From the NCBI RefSeq assembly GCF_031583025.1, contig NZ_CP134062.1, forward strand, positions 1,674,001-1,738,000: a stretch of DNA of 64,000 nucleotides. Reading direction: 5' to 3'. Position numbers and translations under genes: made by a program. Shown here piece by piece: positions 28,844 to 36,305 of this stretch. The notes under the pieces were generated by a model, which had not been told where the DNA came from, made no database searches, and saw only the letters and a program-made list of their open reading frames with translations. This DNA is from Mycobacterium sp. Z3061. GTDB lineage: Bacteria; Actinomycetota; Actinomycetes; Mycobacteriales; Mycobacteriaceae. Positions within the stretch are counted from its first letter, which is position 1. Every line of letters begins with the position of its first letter.

Positions 28844-29670
28844 TGCCGGCTCCACGGCCGGGCCCTGATCGTGCTCGCCCGTAGATCGAATTCCAGAGTG
28901 GCGTTGAGCGCCGCCGGCGGGTCGGGCTGCTGCCCGCGCACCGCCGCGACCACCTGATTGACCTGGCTCAGCGCCAGTGCGGCGGTCGCCAGCATGGTGG
29001 CCCGGTCGGCGACCCCGATGGTGTCGCGCAGCTGGGCCGCGATGGCCGGCCAGGCCGCGTCGCGGTCGCGCCGGTGCAAGTCGGCGCAGCCCAGGCAGCT
29101 GGTCATTCCCGGCAGGACCAGCGGTCCCACCAGCCCAGTGCCGTCGCGAACCCGAACCGGAAGGTGCGGGACGCCTGCGCTGTGCAGGTCGCGCACCATG
29201 CGCGGGTCTGCCACCAGGAAGTCCGTCAGGACCACCAGATCGGCGGTTGCCGTCGTGACCACGGCATGAGGCTGGCTGCTGTGCCCGGTCCGGACGCCCG
29301 AGGAGCGCAGGGCGCCGACCAGCAGGTCCGACAGGGGACCCCGGCCATGCACCCGGATCGACGCCGTCCGGCCGGACGACTTTCCGTCTCCGCGGGTGGC
29401 CACCCCGGCGTCGACCAGCCCGGTGACCAGATCCGTCAGGTCGGCACCGGCCTGGCGCTGCAGCTCCGTCAGCGACACCGGCGACCGCATCGTCCGCAGC
29501 AACGCAGCGAGGGTGGGTGCGGTCAGGTCACCGGGGGGCCGCACCAACACCGCGCGCCGGGGATCCCAGCCGACCTGCACGACGCCGTCGGGCCGCAGCA
29601 GCACCGGCATCGCCGGATCCAGCGCATAGAGTGAGGTCGCGGCCAGCGGCATGAGTTCAGACAGTGCCAC
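28825..29670 (-). CDS. Cyclodehydratase-domain (TOMM/ThiF-like) protein (Rv3196-like)
   Basis: This 281-residue protein has SCLGCADLHRRDRDAAWP at about residue 189, the CxxC-DLHR signature of actinobacterial proteins related to the bacteriocin-biosynthesis cyclodehydratase (TOMM leader-binding/E1-like) domain. A C-terminal CTC ends it. The N-terminal part (LDPAMPVLLRPDGVVQVGWDP) resembles the peptide-binding wing of those proteins. No YcaO partner or precursor peptide is nearby, so a role in azoline formation is not supported by context. GTG at 29670 is the start. The first 100 residues recur as a fragment at 31700-32007. Confidence 0.68.
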   Translation of the reverse strand: MALSELMPLAATSLYALDPAMPVLLRPDGVVQVGWDPRRAVLVRPPGDLTAPTLAALLRTMRSPVSLTELQRQAGADLTDLVTGLVDAGVATRGDGKSSGRTASIRVHGRGPLSDLLVGALRSSGVRTGHSSQPHAVVTTATADLVVLTDFLVADPRMVRDLHSAGVPHLPVRVRDGTGLVGPLVLPGMTSCLGCADLHRRDRDAAWPAIAAQLRDTIGVADRATMLATAALALSQVNQVVAAVRGQQPDPPAALNATLEFDLRASTIRARPWSRHPLCTC

Positions 29671-29759
29671 ACCGTGCGCCGGCGCCTCGATCAGTTATCC
29701 ACAGGCGGCCCGGTCTAACGACCGGCAGCCGACACGTCGCGCCCAGACGCCGATGCGCG

Positions 29760-30053
29760 TCACTGCTTAGATTCGATCACCGACACCGTGTTGTCGAAGT
29801 AGTTGGTGACGTAGCCGGTGTGGCTGCCCGGTTCCATCGCCACCTGGTACGGGCGCTTGCCCACGGGCACCGTAGCGGTAGCCCTGTGAGTCGGACCAGC
29901 CGATCCGGAACCCCCACACCCAGATAGGACCACCGCGGCCAACGCGACGGCACCGATGACCGCCAGCACGCGGGTGGGCACCGGTATCGGCACGAGCCGC
30001 CACCATTCTCGGGTTCGTTGATCATGGCCGCCAGCGGCCATAAGCGCTCTCAT
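29760..30053 (-). CDS. Small lipoprotein with a single YVTN repeat, probably truncated
   Basis: ATG at 30053 gives 97 residues: a polar N-terminus, a hydrophobic span (VLAVIGAVALAAVVLSGCGG) with lipobox LSGC, a short linker and one YVTN-type propeller blade (RPYQVAMEPGSHTGYVTNYFDNTVSVIE), then a stop after SKQ. YVTN lipoproteins usually have six or seven blades, so this looks like a gene that lost its 3' end. Starts at 30101 and 30125 are also possible. It lies between the cyclodehydratase-like gene and the divergent PE-lipase. Confidence 0.55.
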   Translation of the reverse strand: MRALMAAGGHDQRTREWWRLVPIPVPTRVLAVIGAVALAAVVLSGCGGSGSAGPTHRATATVPVGKRPYQVAMEPGSHTGYVTNYFDNTVSVIESKQ

Positions 30054-30125
30054 GGTCGTCTTTAGGCTCGCTTGTAATGTGCGCCTAGCGCTAACCGTCA
30101 TACATGGGTTGCTCGAGTTCGTCAT

Positions 30126-30369
30126 CGTCGCGCACCCGGACCGCCTGCTGCTGGGTGTTTCCCCTTAGTGACCAAACAGGCAGCTTGTCACCCCGGCGAT
30201 TACTAACGCCGTAGTCAGTTGTTCACAGAACTAACCGACAGCACTAACCGACAGCAAGAGAATCAGGTACCCGACTACTCAGGTTCCCCCGGCCCACTCG
30301 CTTTACGTTGCACCTATCCAGCGGATGAAGAACGCCGGGCTAGTGACAAACAGGGTTTAGGCCGGAGGT
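30126..30369. other. Intergenic region upstream of PE-lipase with a 13-bp tandem repeat
   Basis: No gene is visible here. A 13-base unit, ACTAACCGACAGC, is repeated in tandem at 30230-30242 and 30243-30255. Near 30268-30310 the sequence (CCGACTACTCAGG, then ...CTTTACGTTGCA) resembles the region before the PE_PGRS gene at 32097-32140, so both PE genes seem to share a promoter region copied by duplication. Confidence 0.45.
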
Positions 30370-30375
30370 GTGCAG

Positions 30376-31677
30376 ATGTCCTTTGTTAGCGCGGCGCCGG
30401 AGATAATGACAGCGGCAGCAACCGATTTGGCCGATATGGAGTCGGCGCTCAGCGCAGCCCGCGCCGCGGCGGCCTCCCGGACTGCGGCGGTGCTGGCTGC
30501 AGCTGAAGATGAGGTGTCGGCGGCGGTCGCGGCGTTGTTCTCGGCTCACGGTCAGGGATTTCAGGCGCTAAGCGCGCAAGCGACGGCGTTTCATCAGGAC
30601 TTCTTGCAGGCGTTGAAGTGGGCCGCGGAATCCTTTGCCAGCGCGGAAGCCGCCAATCTCACAGCGTTGGGAAACATGGTCCTCACCAATATCTTCGGGT
30701 CACCGGCCATCGAGCCGGTCCCGGCTACGGAAAATCCGATCTTCACCGGCACACAGTCGCTGCTAACCCGAATCGAAACGGCTGCGTTGCGGCAGTTATC
30801 ACGATTCCTGAACTTCTCCGGAATCTGGGACCAAATGGGTAGGCTCGGCTCCCCAGTCCAGAATCTGTTTGTCAGCGGACTCCTGTCACCGCTTTTCAGC
30901 GACTCCCCGCCGCTCCTGCTGACGTCGCTGCTGGGACAAAGGGTCCAGTACACGACCTATGACGGCATGCGCGTCGTACAAATCACCCCAGCAAGTCCCA
31001 CCGGCAACTACGTGGTAGCCCTGCACGGTGGCGCGTTTATCTGGCCGCCCATGCTCTTCCACTGGATCGGCTACTCGGTAATGGCCTACCAGACCGGTGC
31101 GACCTTCGCGGTGCCGATCTATCCGCTGATTCAACAAGGCGGTACTGCCGGCACGGTCGTACCCAAGGTGGCCGGCTTCATTTCCTCGCAAATCGCCGCA
31201 CACGGCGCTTCCCGCGTCAGCGTGCTCGGTGACTCCGCAGGCGCCACCATCGGACTGGCCGCCACCCAGTACCTGGTGGCCCACAACCAACCCGTACCAG
31301 CGTCGCTGGTTCTGCTGTCCCCGCTGCTGGACCAGACGTTGACCAATCCGAACATCGGGCTCGTCAACGAACCCTTTTTCCCGCCGCGCCCGAACAGGAT
31401 GTATGGCTTGAGCGGTCTTTGGGCAGGCGATCTTGCGTTGACGGATCCGCTCGTCAGTCCGCTATACGGGTCACTTCAAGGGCTTCCCCCGACCTATGTC
31501 TACGCGGGTTCGCTGGATGTAGTCGCACCGGATGCGTTCGTCCTCGCGCAAAAAGCCGTAACTGAGTCAGCACCGATCAGCTTCGTCATGGCCAGCGGCG
31601 GATTCCATGACTGGATTCTGCTGAGTCCGGGCGGGGTCCGCTACTGGCGGCAAATCGAGCAGGAACTCGGCATTTAG
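30376..31677 (+). CDS. PE-domain triacylglycerol lipase/esterase (LipY-like)
   Basis: This 433-residue protein has an N-terminal PE domain of about 95 residues ([20 protein letters not shown]) that directs ESX-5-type secretion, a linker of about 100 residues, then a hormone-sensitive-lipase fold. The fold has [12 protein letters not shown] (oxyanion HGG), [13 protein letters not shown] (GDSAG nucleophile) and a late SGGFHDWIL supplying His. Layout and length match LipY (Rv3097c in M. tuberculosis), which hydrolyses stored triacylglycerol. The location differs, so this is a paralog or a moved copy. ATG 30376 follows GGAGG at 30364-30368. Confidence 0.88.
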   Translation: MSFVSAAPEIMTAAATDLADMESALSAARAAAASRTAAVLAAAEDEVSAAVAALFSAHGQGFQALSAQATAFHQDFLQALKWAAESFASAEAANLTALGNMVLTNIFGSPAIEPVPATENPIFTGTQSLLTRIETAALRQLSRFLNFSGIWDQMGRLGSPVQNLFVSGLLSPLFSDSPPLLLTSLLGQRVQYTTYDGMRVVQITPASPTGNYVVALHGGAFIWPPMLFHWIGYSVMAYQTGATFAVPIYPLIQQGGTAGTVVPKVAGFISSQIAAHGASRVSVLGDSAGATIGLAATQYLVAHNQPVPASLVLLSPLLDQTLTNPNIGLVNEPFFPPRPNRMYGLSGLWAGDLALTDPLVSPLYGSLQGLPPTYVYAGSLDVVAPDAFVLAQKAVTESAPISFVMASGGFHDWILLSPGGVRYWRQIEQELGI

Positions 31678-31699
31678 ACTCCTGCTGAATGAGCACGAG

Positions 31700-32007
31700 C
31701 GGCGCGTCCGGCCGGTGGAATTGCGGTGCCCGCAGGTGGCCACTCCCGCACGGATCAGCTGGGTGACCAGGTTCGTCAGGTCTTCACGGTCCACCGGTCC
31801 GCGGTCGGTGGCCTCACGCCACAACTCGGCGATGGACGTCGGAGACCGCAATTCGCGCAGCAGCGCGGCCAGACCCGGCGCGGTCAGATCACCGGGGGGC
31901 CGCACCAGCACCGCGCGCCGGGGATCCCAGCCGACCTGCACGACGCCGTCGGGGCGCAGCAGCACCGGCATCGCCGGATCCAGCGCGTACCAGGGGGCTG
32001 GGGCCAT
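31700..32007 (-). pseudogene. N-terminal fragment of the cyclodehydratase-like gene
   Basis: From 32007 downwards the frame reads YALDPAMPVLLRPDGVVQVG and onward, matching the first ~100 residues of the protein at 28825-29670. At DNA level 31881-31986 and 29520-29625 agree at about 103 of 106 bases. Similarity stops near 31700, the CxxC-DLHR part is missing, and the remaining frame runs meaninglessly into the PE-lipase gene. It is a duplicated, truncated relic directly upstream of the PE_PGRS gene. Confidence 0.8.
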
Positions 32008-32171
32008 GGGATGCCACGCTGCCAGGCCGGGCGCGCGGCTGTGGTCCGCTATCCACAGGACCGCGGATCACCGCCGATCACCGCAGAATTAAGTAGCCGA
32101 CTACTCACGCTTCCCCCGCCCACGCGCCTTACTTTCCAGGCAGACGAGCGGATTGCCGGGAGGGGCACGAC

Positions 32172-33748
32172 ATGTCTTTTGTGATCGCGGCGCCGGAGAT
32201 GATGGCAACAGCGGCAGCGGATCTGGCCGGTATCGAGTCGACACTCAACGCGGCCCGGGCGGCGGCGGCGGCTTCGACGACGCAGGTGCTGGCCGCGGGG
32301 GCTGACGACGTGTCGGCGGCGATAGCTGGGTTGTTCTCCGGGCACGCGCTGGACTTTCAGGCGCTCAGCGCGCGGGCGATGGCGTTTCATTCCCAGTTCA
32401 TGCAGACGCTGACCAGCGCGGGGAGCGCCTATGCGACCGCCGAGGCGGCCAATGCCGCGGCCGTCGGAGACCAACTACTCGCTCTGATCAATCTCCCGAC
32501 CAATGTGCTGTTGGGAACCCCGCTGATCGGCAACGGCACCGATGGCGCGCCGGGGACCGGGCAACCGGGTGGACCGGGCGGGCTGCTGTTCGGCAACGGC
32601 GGCAATGGCGGCTCCGGCGCTCCCGGGCAGCCCGGCGGTCGAGGCGGCAATGCCTGGTTCTTCGGCAATGGCGGGGTCGGCGGCGCGGGCGGGGCCGGGG
32701 CCGTCGGCGTGACGGGGTCCAGATCGGAAGAGCACACGTCGGGGTCGGTGGGATCGGCGGCACCGGCGGGTTGTTCTTCGGCAACGGCGGGTCCGGCGGC
32801 ATCGGCGGCGTGGGCGGAGCCGGCGGGGCCGTCACCGCAGGCGGCGTAGGCGGCCACGGCGGCACCGGCGGGAACGGCGGCGCCGGCGGCCAGGCCCAGG
32901 GCTTGGCGGCATTGCTCGGCGGCCATACCGGCGACGGCGGCGACGGTGGCAGGGGCGGCGACGGTGGCGCCGCCAACTTCAACGGCAGCGGCGCCGTCAG
33001 CGGCACCGGCGGCATCGGCGGCAACGGCGGCCACGGCGGCGCCGGCACCAATGGCGGCAACGGCGGCGGCGGGGGTGACGGCGGCAGCGCCAGCGTCTAC
33101 GCCACCACCTCAGCCGCGGGCGCCGGTGGCGGCGGTGGCGGCGGCGGCGAAGGCGGCAGCAGCACCGGTGGCGGCCACGGGGGCACCGGCGGAACCGGCG
33201 GTACCGGCGGCACGGCAGGCGCCTTCGCCAACGGCAACGGGAGCGGCACACCGGCGGCTTCGACAATCTCCGCGGCGGCCTCGGCGGCACTGGCGGCGGC
33301 CCGGCGGGCACCACCGGAGGCCCCGGCGGCGGTGGCGGCGCCGGCACCGCCGCAATCGTCGGCAACACCACGGCCAGCGGGGTCAATGGTGTCGCCGGTC
33401 TGGGCACCGGCGGGGGACTGGGCGGCTTCGGGGGCTCCGCGATGGGCGCACCGGCACCGGCGTCTTCGCCTCCGGTGGCGGTGGCGGCGGGGGCGGCGGT
33501 GGTATCGCCGGAGGCACCGCAGGCAGCGGGGGAGTGGCGGCGTGGTCGGCGGCGGGGGTGGCGGCGGCACCACCGGCCACGCCGGCACCAGCGGGCTCGC
33601 CTTCGTTCAGAACGGCGGAGCGGCCACCGGCGCCCTGGGCGGCGCCGCCGGCGCGGGCGGCGGCGGTGGGGGTGGCGGCGGCAGCGGCAACGGCATCGGC
33701 ATCGGTGCCACCGGCAAGGGCGGCAAGGGCGGCGCCGGCGGCTCCTAG
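32172..33748 (+). pseudogene. PE_PGRS gene broken by adapter sequence and several frameshifts
   Basis: The PE domain starts [20 protein letters not shown] at ATG 32172, with GGGAGGGG upstream, followed by the GNGGxGG linker and Gly-Gly-Ala repeats. The Gly-rich reading is lost at 32721, where an Illumina adapter sequence begins. It resumes in a second frame from about 32760 to 33247, a third from 33250 to about 33440, a fourth to about 33530, and then the second again up to the TAG at 33748. PE_PGRS proteins are ESX-5-secreted surface proteins. So many shifts in one repeat-rich gene, with adapter sequence, point to assembly error more than true decay. Confidence 0.85.
32721..32740 (+). other. 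Illumina adapter sequence inside PE_PGRS gene (assembly artefact)
   Basis: AGATCGGAAGAGCACACGTC is exactly the first 20 bases of the TruSeq-type adapter. In translation it gives the known contaminant signature RSEEHTS. Sequence on both sides is PGRS-like, so two reads were probably joined through an untrimmed adapter; true bases may be missing here. Confidence 0.95.
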
Positions 33749-33762
33749 TAAGCCGGCTCTAC

Positions 33763-35112
33763 TCAGCTATCGGCAGAACCGGGGTCGTCACGGTCGAGCT
33801 CTGCTTCGAGACCGGAAAGGGCCTCGTCGATCCCGCTGGTGTCGCCGCCGATCACCCGGTCGATGAATGCCGCGGGGTCGTCGAGGTCGTCGGCTCCGGG
33901 CAGCAGGTCGGGGTGCTGCCAGACGGCGTCGCGGGCGTCCATTCCGGCCGCCTCGGTCAGTCGCTGCCACAACGCACCCGCCTCGCGCAGTTTGCGCGGG
34001 CGCAACTCCAGCCCGACCAGGGTCGCGAACGTCTGCTCGGCCGGCCCGCCGCTGGCCCGGCGCCGGCGCAGCGTCTCGCTGAGCGCCGCCTCGCCGGGCA
34101 GCCGCTCACCCAGCGCCGCGGTCACCACCGTCTGCACCCAACCTTCGATCAGGGCGAGCAGCGTCTCGAGCCGCTCGAGTGCCTGGGTCTGCGCGGGGGT
34201 GGCCTTGGGTTCGAACACGCCCTGGCTCAGCAGCTGCTCCATGGCGGCCGGATCGGCCAGCGTAGCGGGATTGAAGTCCCGGGCCAGCTCCTCGATGCCG
34301 GTCATGTCGATCTTCATCCCCGCGGCATAGGCCTCGACGGCTCCCAGCAACTGGCTGGACAGCCAGGGGACGTGGCTGAACAGGCGGTGGTGGGCGGCCT
34401 CCCGGGCCGCCAGGAACGTCATGATCTCGCTGCGCGGCTGCTCAAGGCCCTCGGCGAAGGATTCCACCGCGTCCGGCAAGATCGCGGCGATCCCCTTCGG
34501 CCCGAGCGGCAGGCCGATGTCGGTGGACGTCAGCACCTCTTTGGACAGCCGGCCCAGTGCCTGGCCGAGCTGGGAACCGAACGCGATGCCACCCATCTGC
34601 GACATCATCTGCAGCAGCGGCCCGGCCATGCCCTTGGCCTCTTCGGGCAGCGATTGCGCCCACACCGACGAGATCTGCTCGGCCATCGGATCGCACAGCC
34701 GTTTCCAGGTGCCCAAGGTGTTCTCGACCCAGTCCGACGGACTCCAGGCGACCGCTCTGTTGGTGCCTTCGGGCAGCGCCGTCGCGCCGTTGAGCCAGGT
34801 CTCGGCCAGGTGCACCGCGTCGGCGATCGCCGAGCTGGTGGTGGCCGGGATCGGTGCGACGAATCCGATCGAACTGGTTGCGACCTGTCGGGCCAAGTCG
34901 TAGTTCACCGGGCCGGCGTCCTTGCCCGAACTCATGGCGCTGCCGACACCGCCAAACATCTCACCCAGGCGGGTGAACAGCTGGCCGAGGTTGGCCATGT
35001 CGAAGTCACCGCCGAACCCGAACGGGTTGGCGCCGGCGTTTGGATCGTTCTTCTCGCGCTTCTCACGGTCGGGGTCGTCTCCACCGGAGAAGCCGAAAGG
35101 CAGGTCAGCCAT
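33763..35112 (-). CDS. Zinc-dependent metalloprotease-like DUF2342 protein (Rv3195-like)
   Basis: This 449-residue protein begins MADLPFGFSGGDDPD, with a Gly/Asn/Phe-rich start (NPFGFGGDFDMANLGQ). It carries the actinobacterial DUF2342/TIGR03624 core, including GGIAFGSQLGQALG and FLAAREAAHHRLFSHVPWL, whose E-x-x-H-H-x-x-x-x-H pattern is the suspected metal site. Activity is not proven for the family. ATG at 35112 is used; GTG 35130 would add six residues. It is divergent from the PDZ-protease gene, as Rv3195/Rv3194c are. Its stop is 15 bases from the end of the convergent PE_PGRS gene. Confidence 0.85.
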   Translation of the reverse strand: MADLPFGFSGGDDPDREKREKNDPNAGANPFGFGGDFDMANLGQLFTRLGEMFGGVGSAMSSGKDAGPVNYDLARQVATSSIGFVAPIPATTSSAIADAVHLAETWLNGATALPEGTNRAVAWSPSDWVENTLGTWKRLCDPMAEQISSVWAQSLPEEAKGMAGPLLQMMSQMGGIAFGSQLGQALGRLSKEVLTSTDIGLPLGPKGIAAILPDAVESFAEGLEQPRSEIMTFLAAREAAHHRLFSHVPWLSSQLLGAVEAYAAGMKIDMTGIEELARDFNPATLADPAAMEQLLSQGVFEPKATPAQTQALERLETLLALIEGWVQTVVTAALGERLPGEAALSETLRRRRASGGPAEQTFATLVGLELRPRKLREAGALWQRLTEAAGMDARDAVWQHPDLLPGADDLDDPAAFIDRVIGGDTSGIDEALSGLEAELDRDDPGSADS

Positions 35113-35208
35113 GAGGTCAACCGTACTCACCGCACCAACGGAAAGCGCGGGGCACGGTCACGCTCTCAGCTGAACGCCGCCGCGGCGGTGCCGGATAGGG
35201 TAAGCGGC

Positions 35209-36231
35209 GTGAACAGGCGGATTTTGACCTTGATGGTCGCGCTCGTCCCCATCGTGGTCTTCGGGGTGCTGCTCGCGGTGGTGACCGTGCCGTTTGTGTC
35301 ATTGGGCCCGGGGCCGACGTTCGACACCCTCGGGGAAGTCGACGGCAAACAGGTCGTGCAGATCGAGGGCACCCAGACCCACCCGACGACCGGTCATCTC
35401 AACATGACGACGGTCTCCCAGCGCGACGACCTGACCCTGGGTGAGGCGATGAGTCTGTGGATCTCGGGTCAGGAGCAGCTGGTGCCGCGTGATCTGATCT
35501 ACCCGCCCGGCAAGTCGCGCGACGAGGTGGACCAGGCCAACAACGCCGATTTCAAGACCTCTGAAGACAGCGCCCAATACGCCGCCCTGGGCTATCTGAA
35601 GTATCCCGAAGCGGTCACCATCGCCACGGTCACCGACCCCGGCCCGTCGGCCGGCAAGCTCAAGGCGGGCGATGCCATCGACGCGGTGAACCGCACGCCG
35701 GTGAGCAACGTCGAGCAGTTCACCTCGCTGCTGAAGAACACCAAGCCCGGCCAGGTCGTGACCATCGACTACCGCCGCAAGAACGAGCCGGCCGGCGTCG
35801 CGGAGATCACGCTGGGTACCAACAAGGACCGCGACTACGGGTTCATGGGCGTCGCCGTGCTCGACGCGCCATGGGCGCCCTTCACCGTCGATTTCAACCT
35901 GGCCAACATCGGTGGCCCCTCGGCCGGGCTGATGTTCAGCCTCGCCGTCGTCGACAAGCTCACCACCGGTGACCTGGCCGGTTCGACGTTCGTCGCCGGT
36001 ACCGGCACCATCACCGTCGACGGCAAGGTGGGCCCCATCGGGGGCATCACCCACAAGATGGCCGCGGCGCGCGCGGCCGGCGCCTCGGTGTTCCTGGTCC
36101 CGGCCAAGAATTGTTATGAGGCGATGTCCGATATTCCGTCGGGCCTCAAGCTGGTGAAGGTCGAGACGCTCGGTTCCGCGGTGGACGCGCTGCATGCGAT
36201 GACGTCGGGTGGTGCGACTCCGAGCTGCTAG
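35209..36231 (+). CDS. Membrane-anchored PDZ-Lon (S16) protease (Rv3194c-like)
   Basis: This 340-residue protein has an N-terminal membrane anchor (LMVALVPIVVFGVLLAVVTV), a PDZ domain (about residues 125-205, PGPSAGKLKAGDAIDAVNRTPV) and a Lon-type S16 peptidase domain. That domain has the catalytic Ser in IGGPSAGLMFSLAV and Lys in GGITHKMAAARAAG, the Ser-Lys dyad. It should act outside the membrane as a processing or quality-control protease. GTG at 35209 gives the length recalled for Rv3194c. The UPF0182 gene follows 74 bases later on the same strand. Confidence 0.93.
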   Translation: MNRRILTLMVALVPIVVFGVLLAVVTVPFVSLGPGPTFDTLGEVDGKQVVQIEGTQTHPTTGHLNMTTVSQRDDLTLGEAMSLWISGQEQLVPRDLIYPPGKSRDEVDQANNADFKTSEDSAQYAALGYLKYPEAVTIATVTDPGPSAGKLKAGDAIDAVNRTPVSNVEQFTSLLKNTKPGQVVTIDYRRKNEPAGVAEITLGTNKDRDYGFMGVAVLDAPWAPFTVDFNLANIGGPSAGLMFSLAVVDKLTTGDLAGSTFVAGTGTITVDGKVGPIGGITHKMAAARAAGASVFLVPAKNCYEAMSDIPSGLKLVKVETLGSAVDALHAMTSGGATPSC

Positions 36232-36305
36232 CCGGGCAATCTCGCCCAGCCGGCAGCTTGCGTACAGTTGTGGCCATCGGGAAAACGAAGCAGGGAGCGT
36301 AGCTA

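Noticed and set aside
28825..29670. A thiazole/oxazole-modified peptide (TOMM) biosynthesis locus around the cyclodehydratase-like gene
   Set aside because: No YcaO protein, dehydrogenase or precursor peptide lies nearby, and the gene is part of a conserved mycobacterial core locus.
29695..29703. TTATCCACA, an exact DnaA-box consensus, with a TATCCACA at about 32049
   Set aside because: Single isolated 9-mers are expected by chance; no cluster, AT-rich unwinding region or replication gene is near. The second is part of the duplicated block.
33442..36231. A 929-residue open frame joining the end of the PE_PGRS gene, antisense of the Rv3195-like gene and the PDZ-Lon protease
   Set aside because: Only the last 340 residues are real protein (PDZ-Lon). 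The first part is out-of-frame PGRS and antisense sequence; the true start is GTG 35209.
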